From Diplonema papillatum (taxonomy: Eukaryota; Euglenozoa; Diplonemea; Diplonemida; Diplonemidae): DNA of 64,000 bases. Where the stretch lies: positions 1-64,000 of the forward strand of contig JAPJBO010000488.1 of assembly GCA_030068145.1 (NCBI GenBank), in the 5' to 3' direction. The notes beneath the pieces were generated by a model. It saw only the letters and a program-made list of their open reading frames with translations, was not told where the DNA came from and searched no databases. A program made the position numbers and the translations under genes. Shown here in pieces: positions 29,992 to 41,127 of this stretch; position 1 is the stretch's first letter, and each line of letters begins with the position of its first letter.

Positions 29992-30800
29992 GCCCGAGGC
30001 TGCCTGAGCCTGCGACCTACCAGGGCCACCCGCCCTCAGAAGAGTCCTGCTGGATTACCGGGCGAACGGAGTTCCATGTGTTTCGGCAAGTTCATCTCAT
30101 AGAAGCTTGACTGCAGATGGGGCACACCTGAGCTGCACGACCACTCGGTTCGCGAGTTCTTGAAGTAGCGGGCGTGCCTGAGCCCGAGGCTGTCTGAGCC
30201 TGAGACCTCCAAGAGCCACTTACCCTCATTGTCCACGGAGAGGAGTCCTGCTGGATTGCCGGGCGAACGGGGTTCCATGTGTTTCCGGGCAGCTCATCTC
30301 ATGCAGGAGCGGCGTGCCTACTCGGCATCGAGAGAGTTACCTGGTCTCCGCAGCTGTGGCGGCGATGGCTGTTCTGCTTGAAATGACGGACGCAGCAGTG
30401 AGTGGAATGAAGCAGCGTGCCTGCTGCCTGCCCCCAAGGGTCACCTGCCCTCATCGTCCACAGAGAAGAGCCCTGCTGGATTGTCGGGCGAACGGAGTTC
30501 CATGTGTTTCCGGGCAGTTTATTTGACTAAAGGCGGGCACACAGGGGCTGCGTGCCTACTCGGCAACAGGGGAGTTACCTGCTAATGCACTGGTGGGTCT
30601 CCGGCAGCTGTGTCGGCGATGTTCAGCTGGAAACGGATGCGCAGAAGCGAATGGAAGCGGCCCGCGAGTTGAAATTACTTGAAACAGCGTGCCTGAGCCT
30701 GAGGCCTCGCGAAGGGCCGCCCCTCCCTCATCGTCCAAGGACTGTCGGACGAGCAAAATTCGATGTGGATTCGGGCAGTTCATCTCACATAGAAGCTGGC
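29880..30800 (+). repeat. Decayed tandem copies of a terminal exon and 3' flank
   Basis: The end of the upstream gene (gtggcggcgatggctgtgca, cttgaaatgaaggacgc, gcagcgtgcctgagcc) recurs in degenerate form at about 30355-30425 and 30605-30705. Its 3' flank (gtcctgctggatt, gggcgaacggagttccatgt, gggcagttcatctcat) recurs at about 30045, 30245, 30470 and 30750. Copies carry stops and indels, so none continues the reading frame. Confidence 0.7.
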
Positions 30801-31164
30801 CGGAGCCTACACGAGCAGCACCCAGCAACTGCAAGGTGGCCCTGGAGCAGTTATCACGATTGGAGTGTCTGCATTTTTTGCGTCGAGGCCTCCGGGTACT
30901 ATTTCGGGATGCGAGGAGATAACGCAACTTCAGGAGCTTTAGTAGCGCCGTCATGTCAACGCACCCAAGTTTTGCTCCCGTGATACAGGCTTTGACACAC
31001 GCCGTATCCGTGCGCGGCACGACCGGACAAGGCTGCAGAGGCGACGTGGGGCATTGCTGCGCCCGGAGCAAGTAACGAGACTCCGGAGGACTCTCTTTTG
31101 TCGTCGCCGCGCTCTGAAAGCGCCTTCCTAACCCCGCAGCTCGTTTCGCTTCTTTTTTAGATCG
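30801..31164. other. Gene-free stretch
   Basis: No coding region or repeat recognised between the decayed exon copies and the family C copy. Confidence 0.35.
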
Positions 31165-31400
31165 AACAAGGACCTGCGTGGCAGGAAATACTCAAGGGGG
31201 CCCCCAGTTGCAAAATCACGACGGAGGGTGCTGCAACCCACACGAAACCCTGGCGAAGCTGGGTCACGTACCGGGGTGTGGGCGTGACAACAGAAAAAAA
31301 GGACCCGTTTCTGTAGTTACGTTGCTTCTCCCCGTTCCCCCCTTCCCTCTAGCCTCCGTCGAAATAGGGCACTGGGTGGCGCTTCCGAGCAATTGCGTCT
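31165..31400 (+). repeat. Family C copy
   Basis: caggaaatactcaagggg, cccccagttgcaaaatca, gctgcaacccacacgaaacc, gcgtgacaacaga and cctccgtcgaaatagggcac follow the family order. Confidence 0.65.
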
Positions 31401-31837
31401 CTTCAAAACACCTTGCCGTCCCTGTCTCTGCTTGGGCCGCTGCTGCGCCTTGGAATTTCATCTCAAAACCATTCCCTTTCTTCACGTGAGTCGGCAGACG
31501 GTCGGATGTGACAGGAAGGGTTCGAACGCGATGTGTCAACGGCTCCAATGCTAAGCGCTCATTGTCACGATTGTCAAGCCGTTGTTCTGGGAGTGCCCTT
31601 TCTGAGCGGCTGTATCAAGTATCGTGAAAAATGAAGGTGGACCGGCGGACATGACAGGACCAATACGACACCCGGAGCAGACTCCTCAGCAAAAACTTGA
31701 AAGTCCACAACAAGGAATAGGATAAGGCAACTTGAGCTTCTGCCCCGAGAGTCTCGTCCACGTGCCCGAACTGGCAAGGCAGCAAGCACACCGCTTCACT
31801 AGAAGCCAGGTATCCCTAGCTGTATTTTTGTTTTAGT

Positions 31838-31990
31838 CACATGCATTGTGAGGACACTGAACAGCCGAAGGAGGACCTTCTGATGATCATTTGCCAATTT
31901 GCCACCCTGAAACCACGTCCAGGATTTGGGCTCAGGGTAGTGCGGTCAACGAAAACTCTAGTTTCCCTTTCTACTTTCTCCTACTCTCGT
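31838..31990 (+). repeat. Family B copy just upstream of the coiled-coil gene
   Basis: Begins cacatgcattgtgaggacac, continues gatgatcatttgccaattt, ccaggatttgggctcagggt and gcggtcaacgaaaactctag, and ends near ctcgtggtgtacg. Nearly the same sequence stands at 63398-63560. Confidence 0.75.
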
Positions 31991-32046
31991 GGTGTACGGT
32001 TTCCACCTGAAACAGGAAAGGGAGTAGGTGGTGGGGGGGGCACCCG

Positions 32047-34443
32047 ATGTCAGTGTACCGGCCAGCGCGGCCACCACCTACGACGCCACGCAGTTCGAGC
32101 CCCTTCGGGATGGACGTCCCGCTGACCCCGGGAGGCCTCGAAGACGGCGGCGCGAGCGCGGTGCAGGGCAGCATCCTGCGGAACAAGCTCTCGTCCGCGC
32201 AGAGCGAGCTGGCGCGCGCGAAGCGCGACTTGAAGACGGCCAACGAAAAGCTCCTGCAGACGTCCCTCAAGCTCAACGAGGAGAAGGTCGCGAAGGTGGC
32301 CCTGACCAACAAGTACGGCGCCGTCGTCCAGCGGGTCCGCGACATCGAAGACCGCATGCAGCACACCGACGCCGCCGTCAACGCCGAGAAGTTCCACGCC
32401 AAAGAGCTCCAACGCACCGTCGACCACCTCCGGGACCACCTCAAGCAGAAGCAGGAGCAATGCGAGACCCTCTCCACCGAAATCGCGCGGCTGCGCGAAT
32501 CGGAAGCCACCGAGCGCGGCAGCCCGGGCAGTCCGGCGAACCAGCACGACTCCTTCGCGGAGGACCGGCACGCCCGCGAAATGGACCACCTCCGGTCGCT
32601 GATGAGCGACTCGTTCACGAGGCTGCTGGAGGATAAGGAGGCAAACGACGCCCGCTTCGTCGTCCTCGCGTCGGAGCTGACGACGACGGTGGCCGAGCAG
32701 CAGCAGATGCTGCACCGGCTCCAGATTGAAAACGACGCCATGCGCGACGGGCTGCAGTTCCTCGTCCGCGAAGTCGAGGAGGACAGCACGGCGCTGGTCC
32801 TGACGCTCCTCCGCGAGAACAAAGAAGTGTGGGCGCAGCTGCACTCAACACGCTCCGAACTCGCCCGCCTCCGAGAAGTTGAGCGGGGACGGTCGAAACT
32901 GGCCTCGCAGGCGACGCTGCAGGAGCAGAACGACCACCTGCACGCCGAGAACCAAAAGCTTGAAGACCGCCTGCGCCGCATGGTCGCGTCCCTCCGGCAG
33001 CACACCGACAAGTCGCGCGACCACGAGCTCTCCCTGCAGAACCTCCTCCACGCGCTGCAAGCCGCCGAGGCCGAAAAGACCCACATGGCGTCCGAGCTCT
33101 CCGCGGCCAATTTGACCTGCAAGGAGTACCAACAGCAGCTCCACCAGTTCGACTCCTTCAAGTCGGAAATCACCCGCATCACAACCGCCGCGCAAAAGGC
33201 GGAATCCGCGCTGGAAGCCGAGCGGGAGAGGTTCGTCAAGGCCGAAACCGGGTGGAAGCTGGCCGTGCAGCAGGCGAAGGCCGACTCCGACCGGGAGAGA
33301 ACGAAGCACGCCGACAGCGAGCGGGACTGGAAGAAGAGGGCCGCCGACGCAGCCGCCGAACACGAGCGGGCCCTGTCCGAGCGCGCGAGGGAACTGGACC
33401 GGGTCGACGCCGCCCGCCGCGCCGCCGAATCCGACCGAAATTCGGCCGTCCAGCACGCCCGCGACGAGTGGGCCTCCGCCCGACTCGCCTGGGAAGCAGA
33501 AATGGCCGAGCTCCGAGGCCTCTGCGACCAGCGTGACCGCGACCTTCAAGACCTCCGCGGAGCCGCGGAGAAGGAGAAGCTAGACGCCAGCGCGATGCGG
33601 CTGGAGTTCGGGACTCTGACCAAGTCGGTAGTCGACTTGCGGTCGGAGAACCAAGCGCTGCACGCGGAGACGAAGGCGCTGATCGAGAAGCTGAAGGAAA
33701 AAAGCAGGGAGCTCGACGGCAAAAGGCAGGAGGCCCTCGAACTCGACGCCGACCTGCGCCACGCCCTCCAAGAAAGCACCCGCCACCGGGTCGCCGAGCA
33801 GGAGCGCCTGCGCAAGTCGGACGAGGAGTTCCGCAAGGCGAAGGCGGCGGCCCAGGCGGCAACCACGAAGCTCGAGCAAGCTGAGCAGAGGAGGAAGGCG
33901 TTGGAGTCCGAGGTGCGCAACCTGGCGCAGCAGCTGGCCGCGGGCAGGTCCTCCGGAAGGTCGAAGGAAGCACTCGAGAAGGACAAGGAGCTGCTCTCCA
34001 CCGAGAACCAACGGATCCTCAGGCAGTACGAGGACGTCAACGACCAGAACGCGCGCCTGCTGTCCGAAGTCGCCCGCCTGCGCGACCGCCACGCCGGGGA
34101 GCAGGTGCTCCACGACCAGATCGCGATGTACCAGAGGCAGCTGGCCGCCTTGGAGCAGCAGGTCGAGGAGATGCAGGAGCTGCGGGAGCAGCTCGCCCGC
34201 TGCGAGGCGGAGGCCGACGAGCTCCGCGGGGAGCGGGACGCCGTGCAGCTCAGGCTCGACGGCATCCTCGACGAAACGTCGTCCCTCCACCGGAAGGAGG
34301 CCGAACTCGACCACTGCGTCGAGGCCGCCGACCAGCAGATCAGAAGGCTCGAGCAGCAGATGGAGCGCGCGTCCCTCTTCGCGTTCCGCCCCGCGCAGCA
34401 ATCGCCCCCGTCGCCGTACGATACCCCCACCAAATACTATTAG
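32047..34443 (+). CDS. Long coiled-coil protein (798 aa, single exon)
   Basis: One intron-less frame from ATG (MSVYRPARPPP) to TAG. After a Pro/Ser-rich head of about 45 residues, almost the whole protein is heptad-type sequence rich in Glu, Gln, Arg, Lys, Leu and Ala (for example LSSAQSELARAKRDLKTANE and EQQVEEMQELREQLARCEAE), ending in a short PSPYDTPTKYY tail. No enzymatic or ATPase motif is visible. Such proteins are usually structural parts of the centrosome, flagellar base, Golgi or cytoskeleton, but sequence alone does not choose. Third positions are strongly G/C. The ATG stands only about 55 bases after a family B repeat, so an upstream exon or a TE-derived 5' leader is possible. Coiled-coil length makes the gene call strong and the function weak. 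Confidence 0.85.
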   Translation: MSVYRPARPPPTTPRSSSPFGMDVPLTPGGLEDGGASAVQGSILRNKLSSAQSELARAKRDLKTANEKLLQTSLKLNEEKVAKVALTNKYGAVVQRVRDIEDRMQHTDAAVNAEKFHAKELQRTVDHLRDHLKQKQEQCETLSTEIARLRESEATERGSPGSPANQHDSFAEDRHAREMDHLRSLMSDSFTRLLEDKEANDARFVVLASELTTTVAEQQQMLHRLQIENDAMRDGLQFLVREVEEDSTALVLTLLRENKEVWAQLHSTRSELARLREVERGRSKLASQATLQEQNDHLHAENQKLEDRLRRMVASLRQHTDKSRDHELSLQNLLHALQAAEAEKTHMASELSAANLTCKEYQQQLHQFDSFKSEITRITTAAQKAESALEAERERFVKAETGWKLAVQQAKADSDRERTKHADSERDWKKRAADAAAEHERALSERARELDRVDAARRAAESDRNSAVQHARDEWASARLAWEAEMAELRGLCDQRDRDLQDLRGAAEKEKLDASAMRLEFGTLTKSVVDLRSENQALHAETKALIEKLKEKSRELDGKRQEALELDADLRHALQESTRHRVAEQERLRKSDEEFRKAKAAAQAATTKLEQAEQRRKALESEVRNLAQQLAAGRSSGRSKEALEKDKELLSTENQRILRQYEDVNDQNARLLSEVARLRDRHAGEQVLHDQIAMYQRQLAALEQQVEEMQELREQLARCEAEADELRGERDAVQLRLDGILDETSSLHRKEAELDHCVEAADQQIRRLEQQMERASLFAFRPAQQSPPSPYDTPTKYY

Positions 34444-34767
34444 CGACCCAACGGTCGAACCGGCGTCTCGAGACAATGCCAAGAGGAGGAGGGCGGGGTT
34501 TTGGCAGAACTGTTCTAGCAAAGGTACATGTGAAGGTGTGCGATCGCAGGCACATCTAAACCCAGAGAAACGGGGAGTTCTGCTCAGAAGTAGGCTTCCC
34601 GGATGGATTTAGGCCCATTCGGTCTCAGAATACGGGTTCCGGAGGGTTTAGGTCGGATGCCCCACACGCACAACATCGCGCTTTGCCAGAAGTCTTCTGC
34701 CCAAACCCCTCCCATTTGTGGCATTCTACCAAACAATGCCTCGGCCCGCCGGTCACACCTCTCGAAA

Positions 34768-35046
34768 CTCTCTAAAAACCTTAAACTAAAAAGGCTTTCA
34801 TACGGTCTTCAAGCTGACCTCATGGGAGAGGGACACGTTCAAGAAAAAGTCTCCAAGACCAGCCTTCATGTGGACGTCGACAACATAGCCAGACGCAATG
34901 CCGGCGCCTCTAAAAACTTAAACTAAAAGGCTTTCATTCGGTCTTCAAGCTGACGTCATGGGAGAGGGACACGTTCAAGAAAGTTTCCAAGACCAGCCTT
35001 CATGTGGACGTCGACAACATAGCCAGACGCAATGCCGGCGCCTCTC
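34768..35046 (+). repeat. 139-bp direct tandem duplication
   Basis: Two adjacent copies share gtcttcaagctgac, tcatgggagagggacacgtt, gaccagccttcatgtggacg and cagacgcaatgccggcgcct with only a few substitutions and small indels. Confidence 0.85.
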
Positions 35047-35604
35047 TTTTGCTGCGTGCTGGCCCTCATGGTACACGCGGCTGAAGAGAGACACTGGGCA
35101 AATTTCAGATGAATGGAACCCTCCAAAACCCCTCAAGAAGAGAGCCGTCGAAACTCCGGTCAGGAACCGCCGCTCAAGAACCACTTTCCGATCGATTCGC
35201 GAAGAAGAATACACAAGAAAAAAGTCCGCAAATCCCCCCATAAACGAAGGGAGCCGCGAAAACCCCTGCGCGTTTTGATTTATCGACCAGCACCAAAAGA
35301 TTAGAATAGATCACCCACCCCCGTTCTTCTTCGAAGACGACTTGATGGCATCAAACGTGCATGAGAGGCAGTGTTCTGTCTAAACATTAGTTTAAGGCTT
35401 CCCCCCCGGCGGTGTTGCGAGACCTTTGCTCTTCCGAACCAAGGCAACGCGCGTACCGGGGCAGAGGAAAAACCGGCGGGTGGTAGCCGACCAGCAAGTT
35501 GGGCACGAATGCGCCTGCAATACATCATAATGCTGGCGGTCAGCTGCGCTGTAGCCAAAAGCCGTCCTTCACGAGAGCAGGAGAAGAAAAGAAAGGAAAA
35601 CCCG

Positions 35605-35740
35605 ACTTTTTTTGTACAAGCACCTAGGAAATACTTGAGGAGGAGCTGCCTGCAAAAGGTCAAAGGAGGTAAATGTGCTGTAGACCACACGAAACACAGG
35701 TGAATCTGGGTTCAGTGGCGGGCGTAAGCGTTAAACAAAT
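35605..35740 (+). repeat. Family C copy, 5' half
   Basis: acaagcacctaggaaatact, aggtaaatgtgctgtagacc, cacgaaacacaggtgaatct and ggcgggcgtaagcgtt match the copy at 28860 closely, then the match stops. Confidence 0.7.
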
Positions 35741-36594
35741 CTTGATCAGGGGATCCTACTCGAGTGGTCCCGTTTCATCACGCATTCTATGATGACTCGA
35801 GTTCGCCCACCCGGACAAGGCCGCGACCCACACCACGCTTTCGATGACACGGCCGAAGTCCTGCCTTGCCTTTTCGCTTCCAGTTTGGCGACGGCTTCTC
35901 GAACCTCCTCGAGCCTCAACGGTAACGCTTGACGTGGCCGGACCATGACCGACAGCCTCTGCAACCCTCGATAAGAAATTGCAGGTGCGCGTGTGAACGT
36001 GGTGCGTGTTGTATGAGTGCACGACCTATGGTTCACACGCTGCACCGCACGCTCCAGTTGACTTCGTTGCAGTAGAAGAGTCCATCTAGACAGTCTCTTC
36101 TCTCAACCTATTGCTTTCTGTCAGAAACCTGACTAAGCCAACGCCCAGTGATTTAAACAATGGCCGGCCTGTACCCCCCCAAGGCGGCGTGCATTACCAA
36201 TCGCTGCTTTAGACGATAATCCGACAATCTAGAAGCGACCCATAGGGTCCATACGAGAACTGACAAGCTCTTTGCTTGTACTGCATCCGCGTAAACGTCG
36301 TTGCACGCGTCACCCCAAAAGTTGAACTCTTGGAGTTTCAGTTACGATCTCTGGAAAACCGCGTGCACCGTTGACCCGATCACCTTTTATTTGTTTAACT
36401 GAAAAGTAAGGTTCCCGTCTCTCGATATTTTTTCTGTTTTCCCTGTTCCTCTTTTTGTTTTGTTTTCCCTTCTGCCGTAGATTGTGTGCATAAAAACGAA
36501 CGCTCGTGTGTTCCGTCGGTAATTCCTCTTTTCTTTCTGTTTCCATGCGGAGCACACCTTCCCGGTCCTTTTTTTTTTTTTTTTTTTTTTTTAC

Positions 36595-36700
36595 ATAAGC
36601 GCCAGCTTGAAAGGAAATGCTCGACGATGCTGCCCGACAAAGAACAGAAGGGATCCAAAGTGCTGTAACTACCGAACCACGTGTTGAACGGACGTGAGGT
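36595..36700 (+). repeat. Family C fragment after a T-run
   Basis: taagcgccagcttgaaaggaaatgctcgac-like sequence, then aagtgctgtaac and accacgtg, diverged from the consensus. It directly follows about 22 T residues. Confidence 0.4.
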
Positions 36701-37663
36701 CATGCGGGTCTACCCCTACACGACAAATCACACAAACACAACAGGTCAAAAGTCCTGAGTGAGAAAATCTGTAGATCAGACCCTTGAGCCACAGCGGGGA
36801 GTCGCCAATGCTTGCACCGTGCCAGCCACGCCCACGCCGCTGCCGGGGCGAAATCGTGGTGGTTGCAACAGAACAGCTCGCGCCTTTCATGCGTGGTAAA
36901 CCATCAGAAAGGTAGCGACCCTTCCATCCATCCAGAGGCCCTAAGGTTCCAAGGAGGAGATGATTCCCTCTCCAAAATGGGCATCCAGCCGCTCGTCCTT
37001 CGAGCCTCTGCGTCTGGCATTCGTGCGTCCAACTCAGAGCGATAGTTGCGCCCTGGGGGCAAAAAACCCTGTACGAACGAGGCGTCACACCGCCTCCGTA
37101 CGTTTTCTCACAAAGCAGCGTTTCTGGGAGCCTTGCTCGTTCCTCGAGCGGCATGCGTTACGGCTGTCATGGTGGAGAGAAGGCCGAACTTCATAAAAGG
37201 GGCGCGACTGAAAGCGTGCAAAAGAGCGACGCAATACCAGGTCGATGATGCTATAGCACAACCTAGACTGCGCGCACTCCACTCCAACCTGAACGAGTTT
37301 GAGAGCCTGCGAAGAAGGCCGGAAATCTTTTGAATTTGTTCGTCGTGATAAGAGATCGTGCCGGTTGCGAGCTGAGGAGGCCGAGGTCGCCCAGGTGGAT
37401 TGTAGTTGGCATTCTTACCTCGACGTGCCTTCACAGACATTCGGGGCGCAATTCGGACCAAACACAATAGCGCATATCCCCCCACCCAACCCGCGCACTC
37501 CGCCTCTCGTTGTTGTCTCGTGCACACGAGAAAGAAAGGAAAACGAAGAACCCCAAGAACAGCTCTTGGCGCGCGGGCCCCTTTCTCTTCGACACCACAC
37601 CAACTGCACGCATCTCCCGCACAAAGTGCCCCCCCCGGCGCATTGAAATATGTGGGCAGAGCG

Positions 37664-40600
37664 ATGCTTCAAATCCGAACTGTGGTGCTGCTGACGTGGC
37701 TTGCGGCGCATGCCGTGAGGGCGGTTAATGAGTGCGTGGCCAACAGCGGCGTCTGCGATGCCGGTGGGCAATCATGCGGCGACCCGGATGACAACGTGTC
37801 CGGCGACTGGTTCTGCGCTTGCACAGGCAACACGGTCGGCAAGCAAGAGCGTGGCCTAGCGACGTGTACATTGCCGCAAATCCCGGAGCCGACCGTCTCG
37901 CAAGAGGATGACGACGGTCTCAGCGATGAGGCGATTGCGATTCTGATTGGTATGCGCTTTTTTTTGCTTTGGGTCTGTCTTTTTTGTGTTAACAATGCAT
38001 TGTTGGTACTAAAAATTAGTAGTTGGCAGCGTACGACATGAAACTTACCAAAGCAGGTGAGTTCCGCTAGTGCGCACAAACAAAAGAAAGCGCCATACTA
38101 ATTTTCTTTCACCAACCACCGGGTTACCACCCTGGGCGGCTTTAATTTCACATCTAAATGACACCTCGATACATGATGTTGTCGACAACGTACAAGTAAA
38201 CTTATAGAAGGAAGCTGCGTATTTCATTTGTGTTCCACCTCGCAAGCATGAACCTGCCACTTTACACGGGCGGCGACGGAAACAAACATGAAGACGCAGC
38301 CAAGACCGAAGGGCACTTTCTTTGCCCATTTCTGTCGAGTTGCTGAATCCTTCCCTCCCGAAACGTACCCATTCGTTCACTATCAAATTGTTAGCCGCAG
38401 GCCACGCAGTGGCCAGTGCCCGCCGCGGATCAAGCGGACCCCTTTGCAAGGCGGAGAGGTCGCCGTCATGTTTAGGAGCAGCCCCTTGGCAGACATGGAG
38501 GGCGAGTCTTCATGGGTCTGGATGTCTTTTTCGTGTCTTCATGGTGGGTCTTCTGTGGCTTATGCGGCTGTCGGACAATTTTCTGGGATGTGTCTGTTTT
38601 GTCTTTCAGGGTTTGATGTGGGGCCCGAAGGGTGGGCTGTTGTGGGCGTCTCTTGGGTATTGGGTTTACTGTGCGGTGGGATCGTGGGTCGTCATCCTTT
38701 AGGGCTGTTTTGATGCGTGTCTCTTGATCTTCGGTGTGTCTCTTGCGTATAAGTCGATCTTTGAATGCGTGAGCCCCTCCGAAGAAAGGTCCATCACACG
38801 CGTAGTTTGTGCGGAGTTCTTGCGTACTTCGGCGTGTCTCTTGCGAGTCTGCTGCCTTTTTCTTATAGGCTAATTTGTAGCCAGTGGCTGTTTCTTGGTT
38901 CTGCTGCGGGTCGACAGCGCCTTCGGCCTCCGGAGCATTTTTCGCGTGTTTCCTTCTGCTTCAATGAAAGCTTTAGGGTATTCAGCTCATCAGCGGCACG
39001 CAAAAACCTTAGAAATTTAACTCCAAAATCGAAGCTTTGCTATTGATCCGAAATGAAGGTTCACGCGATGTCCTGTGGATTGTCATCTAGTTCGCTTGTT
39101 CGGCACTAAGCTTGGGCACTGACATCCGGTCAGAGTTGTCGGAGGAGTCTGGGACCAGGTCGGACAACACACGACAGTGTTGCTGCCATGCATAGATGTA
39201 GGAGATGCTGGTACCCTCTACAGGCGGTGGCTCCCAATTCCCCGTTTCTCGGTACGCGTCACGTTAACAGGTCCAATCTATGAGTTGGAAGGGAAAATCA
39301 AGAGAAGATAACGCAACCAAGAGGAGAATGCGAGCACTTGGTTCCGTCACCTGGAGCAGGAGTCGAGATGTGGCAACAGTCTGGACCCGCCGGAGGTGCA
39401 AAGGTTAGGCTACATTCCCGAGGTCGAAGGTTCGTATAGTCAGACGGCCTTGCGGTTTGCATCATACGGATTGGAGGGTTCAGAGGAGACGGGGTTTGTC
39501 CAGTTGCCATTGCTAAACCTCTGAGATCTCTTCCGGAGGCGTGTGAAGGCTGTTACTGACCGAGAGGTTGGATACCTCTCGGTCAGTACTCTCCCGTGGA
39601 GTCGAGGTCACGCACACACTGAACTGCAGCGGTTTCCCCCTGGACTGAGTGGAATGGACTGCCGATTTGTTGTTGCGATATGAGCACCATGGAGTAAGAC
39701 CAAATATCATGAAAGGTCCATCTCTGGTCAGAAGCACCCGTCTGCTGCTGTTTCTATCGTACCGGCGTCCGCGCACTTGCACTTCCACAAGTTCCCAATG
39801 CTGTCCGCATTCCCGCGTGCCTGTGTTTGCGTATGCCATGCTTTCGTGTGTACTAGTGTATTTGTAGTCCGTCCTTTGCATGTGCTGTGCCCGTTTTGCC
39901 TCCGACGATGACAAAAACCACACAGCGCTGGCGAGCGTCATCTTCTTGAGCCTGCTCGTGTTCCTGTGTTGGATGCTACTTCGGCGGCCGGCGCAAGCAA
40001 CGAGGAAAGCCCCGCCGGTGCAGATCCCGCCGGTGCAGACGGAGTTGATAGACACCGACGACTCGGACGCGGAGGGTTTGCCAACAGCTAGAGGAGAACG
40101 GGAAAAGAGGGATGCTGCTCAGGAGCACCAGAAGACTAGGAACGAAATGATTGAAATGATTAAGCTGATCCGAGCACAGGAGACGATCGAGAGGTGCGAC
40201 AGGAGTGAAAGGAGTGAGAGAAGACGGGAGCGGAGAGAGAGGCGAAGAGAAAGGAGGAGGAGGAGACGGGAAAAGAGGAGGCAGCGCAGAGAGCTAGAGG
40301 CGGCGGACTCGTTCGACGACTGGTCCAGCGAGGGAGAGTCACTTTCGATGTCCCGAACCTCTTCGCTGCAAGGGGGAACGTTGCGGTCGCATTCATCTTC
40401 AATGTTTGCATCGGACTTCCCGTACGCAGCGCAGGAGTCGTCATCAAACTTGCGCTCCACCCTCCTTTCCGAGAACAACAAGTCCCGCAACGTCGTCCGC
40501 GTCGTAGCGCCAGACGACGCTCTCGTCTGCAGTCCCCCGAGCGAAATCTCGCCTCGCTACGTGTTTTCTTCCCCGCCCCGGCCTCAACCTCAGCCGGCGG

Positions 40601-41127
40601 GTCTCTTTTCGCCAGGCCAGGCCGTCGGTCTTTTCGCTGCCGGCCAACCGGCCGGTCTGTACTCGCCCAGCCGCTTCTCGTCCGCACGTTCCGTTGGCCA
40701 GCTCAGCGCGTACCAACCACCCAACCCCCATTCATCGTTTGCTGCGTCCGTTCCACATTATAGCGTGCATGACCCCTTCGACGATACCGCACGCTCACAA
40801 GTCACTGAAACCGGGTCAGTCGTGAGCCAGTCTGACCCAGCCTTCCACAGAGTATCCGGACTTGAACCTGCTTTCCCGAGCCGCTTTACGCACGAAGCAA
40901 CGGCCAGCTGGAGTCCGGCAGCAGCTGTCAACCACTCGACAGCTTACGGCCCACAACCACGCCGCGTGCCTCTTCCCGTTCCCGGTGAGGAACCCCTGAG
41001 CCGCCGCTCCTCCGCCGCCTGGTCCATGGATCCTCCGCTACAGGTCCTTGACTACACCCGCGCTCCTGTCGACCGCCCTGTCTTTAGAAACCAGCAATCG
41101 CACCCGCTCATGTGGTCGTCCACGTAA
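37664..41127 (+). CDS. Type I membrane protein: signal peptide, EGF-like module, TM, basic tail
   Basis: Two exons, 37664-37949 and 39926-41127, joined in phase 1 (ctgattg|gtatgc to ccacacag|cgctg), giving 495 aa. Residues 1-20 are a signal peptide (MLQIRTVVLLTW...VRA). Residues about 23-80 form an EGF-like module with six cysteines (NECVANSGVC, GGQSCGDP, DWFCACTGN, ATC). After an acidic spacer the splice creates one continuous transmembrane helix (AIAILIALASVIFLSLL), which supports the join. The cytoplasmic side has an Arg/Glu-rich helix (SERRRERRERRRERRRRRR), a Ser/Asp-rich patch and a long Ser/Pro-rich disordered tail. EGF modules mediate extracellular contacts; a surface or secretory-pathway role is likely but unproven. 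A related gene lies at 49.8 kb. The intron (about 2 kb) holds a perfect hairpin. Confidence 0.8.
38470..38960 (+). other. G/T-rich tract inside the EGF-gene intron
   Basis: The + strand is strikingly G- and T-rich here, with recurring gtgtctcttgcg and tcttcggtgtg words, in contrast to surrounding sequence. No gene is seen. Confidence 0.4.
39554..39588. other. Perfect 15-bp hairpin in intron
   Basis: tactgaccgagaggt (39554-39568) and acctctcggtcagta (39574-39588) are exact reverse complements around a 5-base loop. Confidence 0.85.

Larger units (their letters stand above)
34444..37663. other. Gene-free stretch between coiled-coil and EGF-like genes
   Basis: No coding region recognised. It contains a 139-bp tandem duplication (34768-35046), two family C copies (35605-35740, 36595-36700) and an oligo-T run of about 22 (36570-36592). 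The last 250 bases before 37664 may hold the promoter of the EGF-like gene, but no box is distinctive. Confidence 0.45.
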
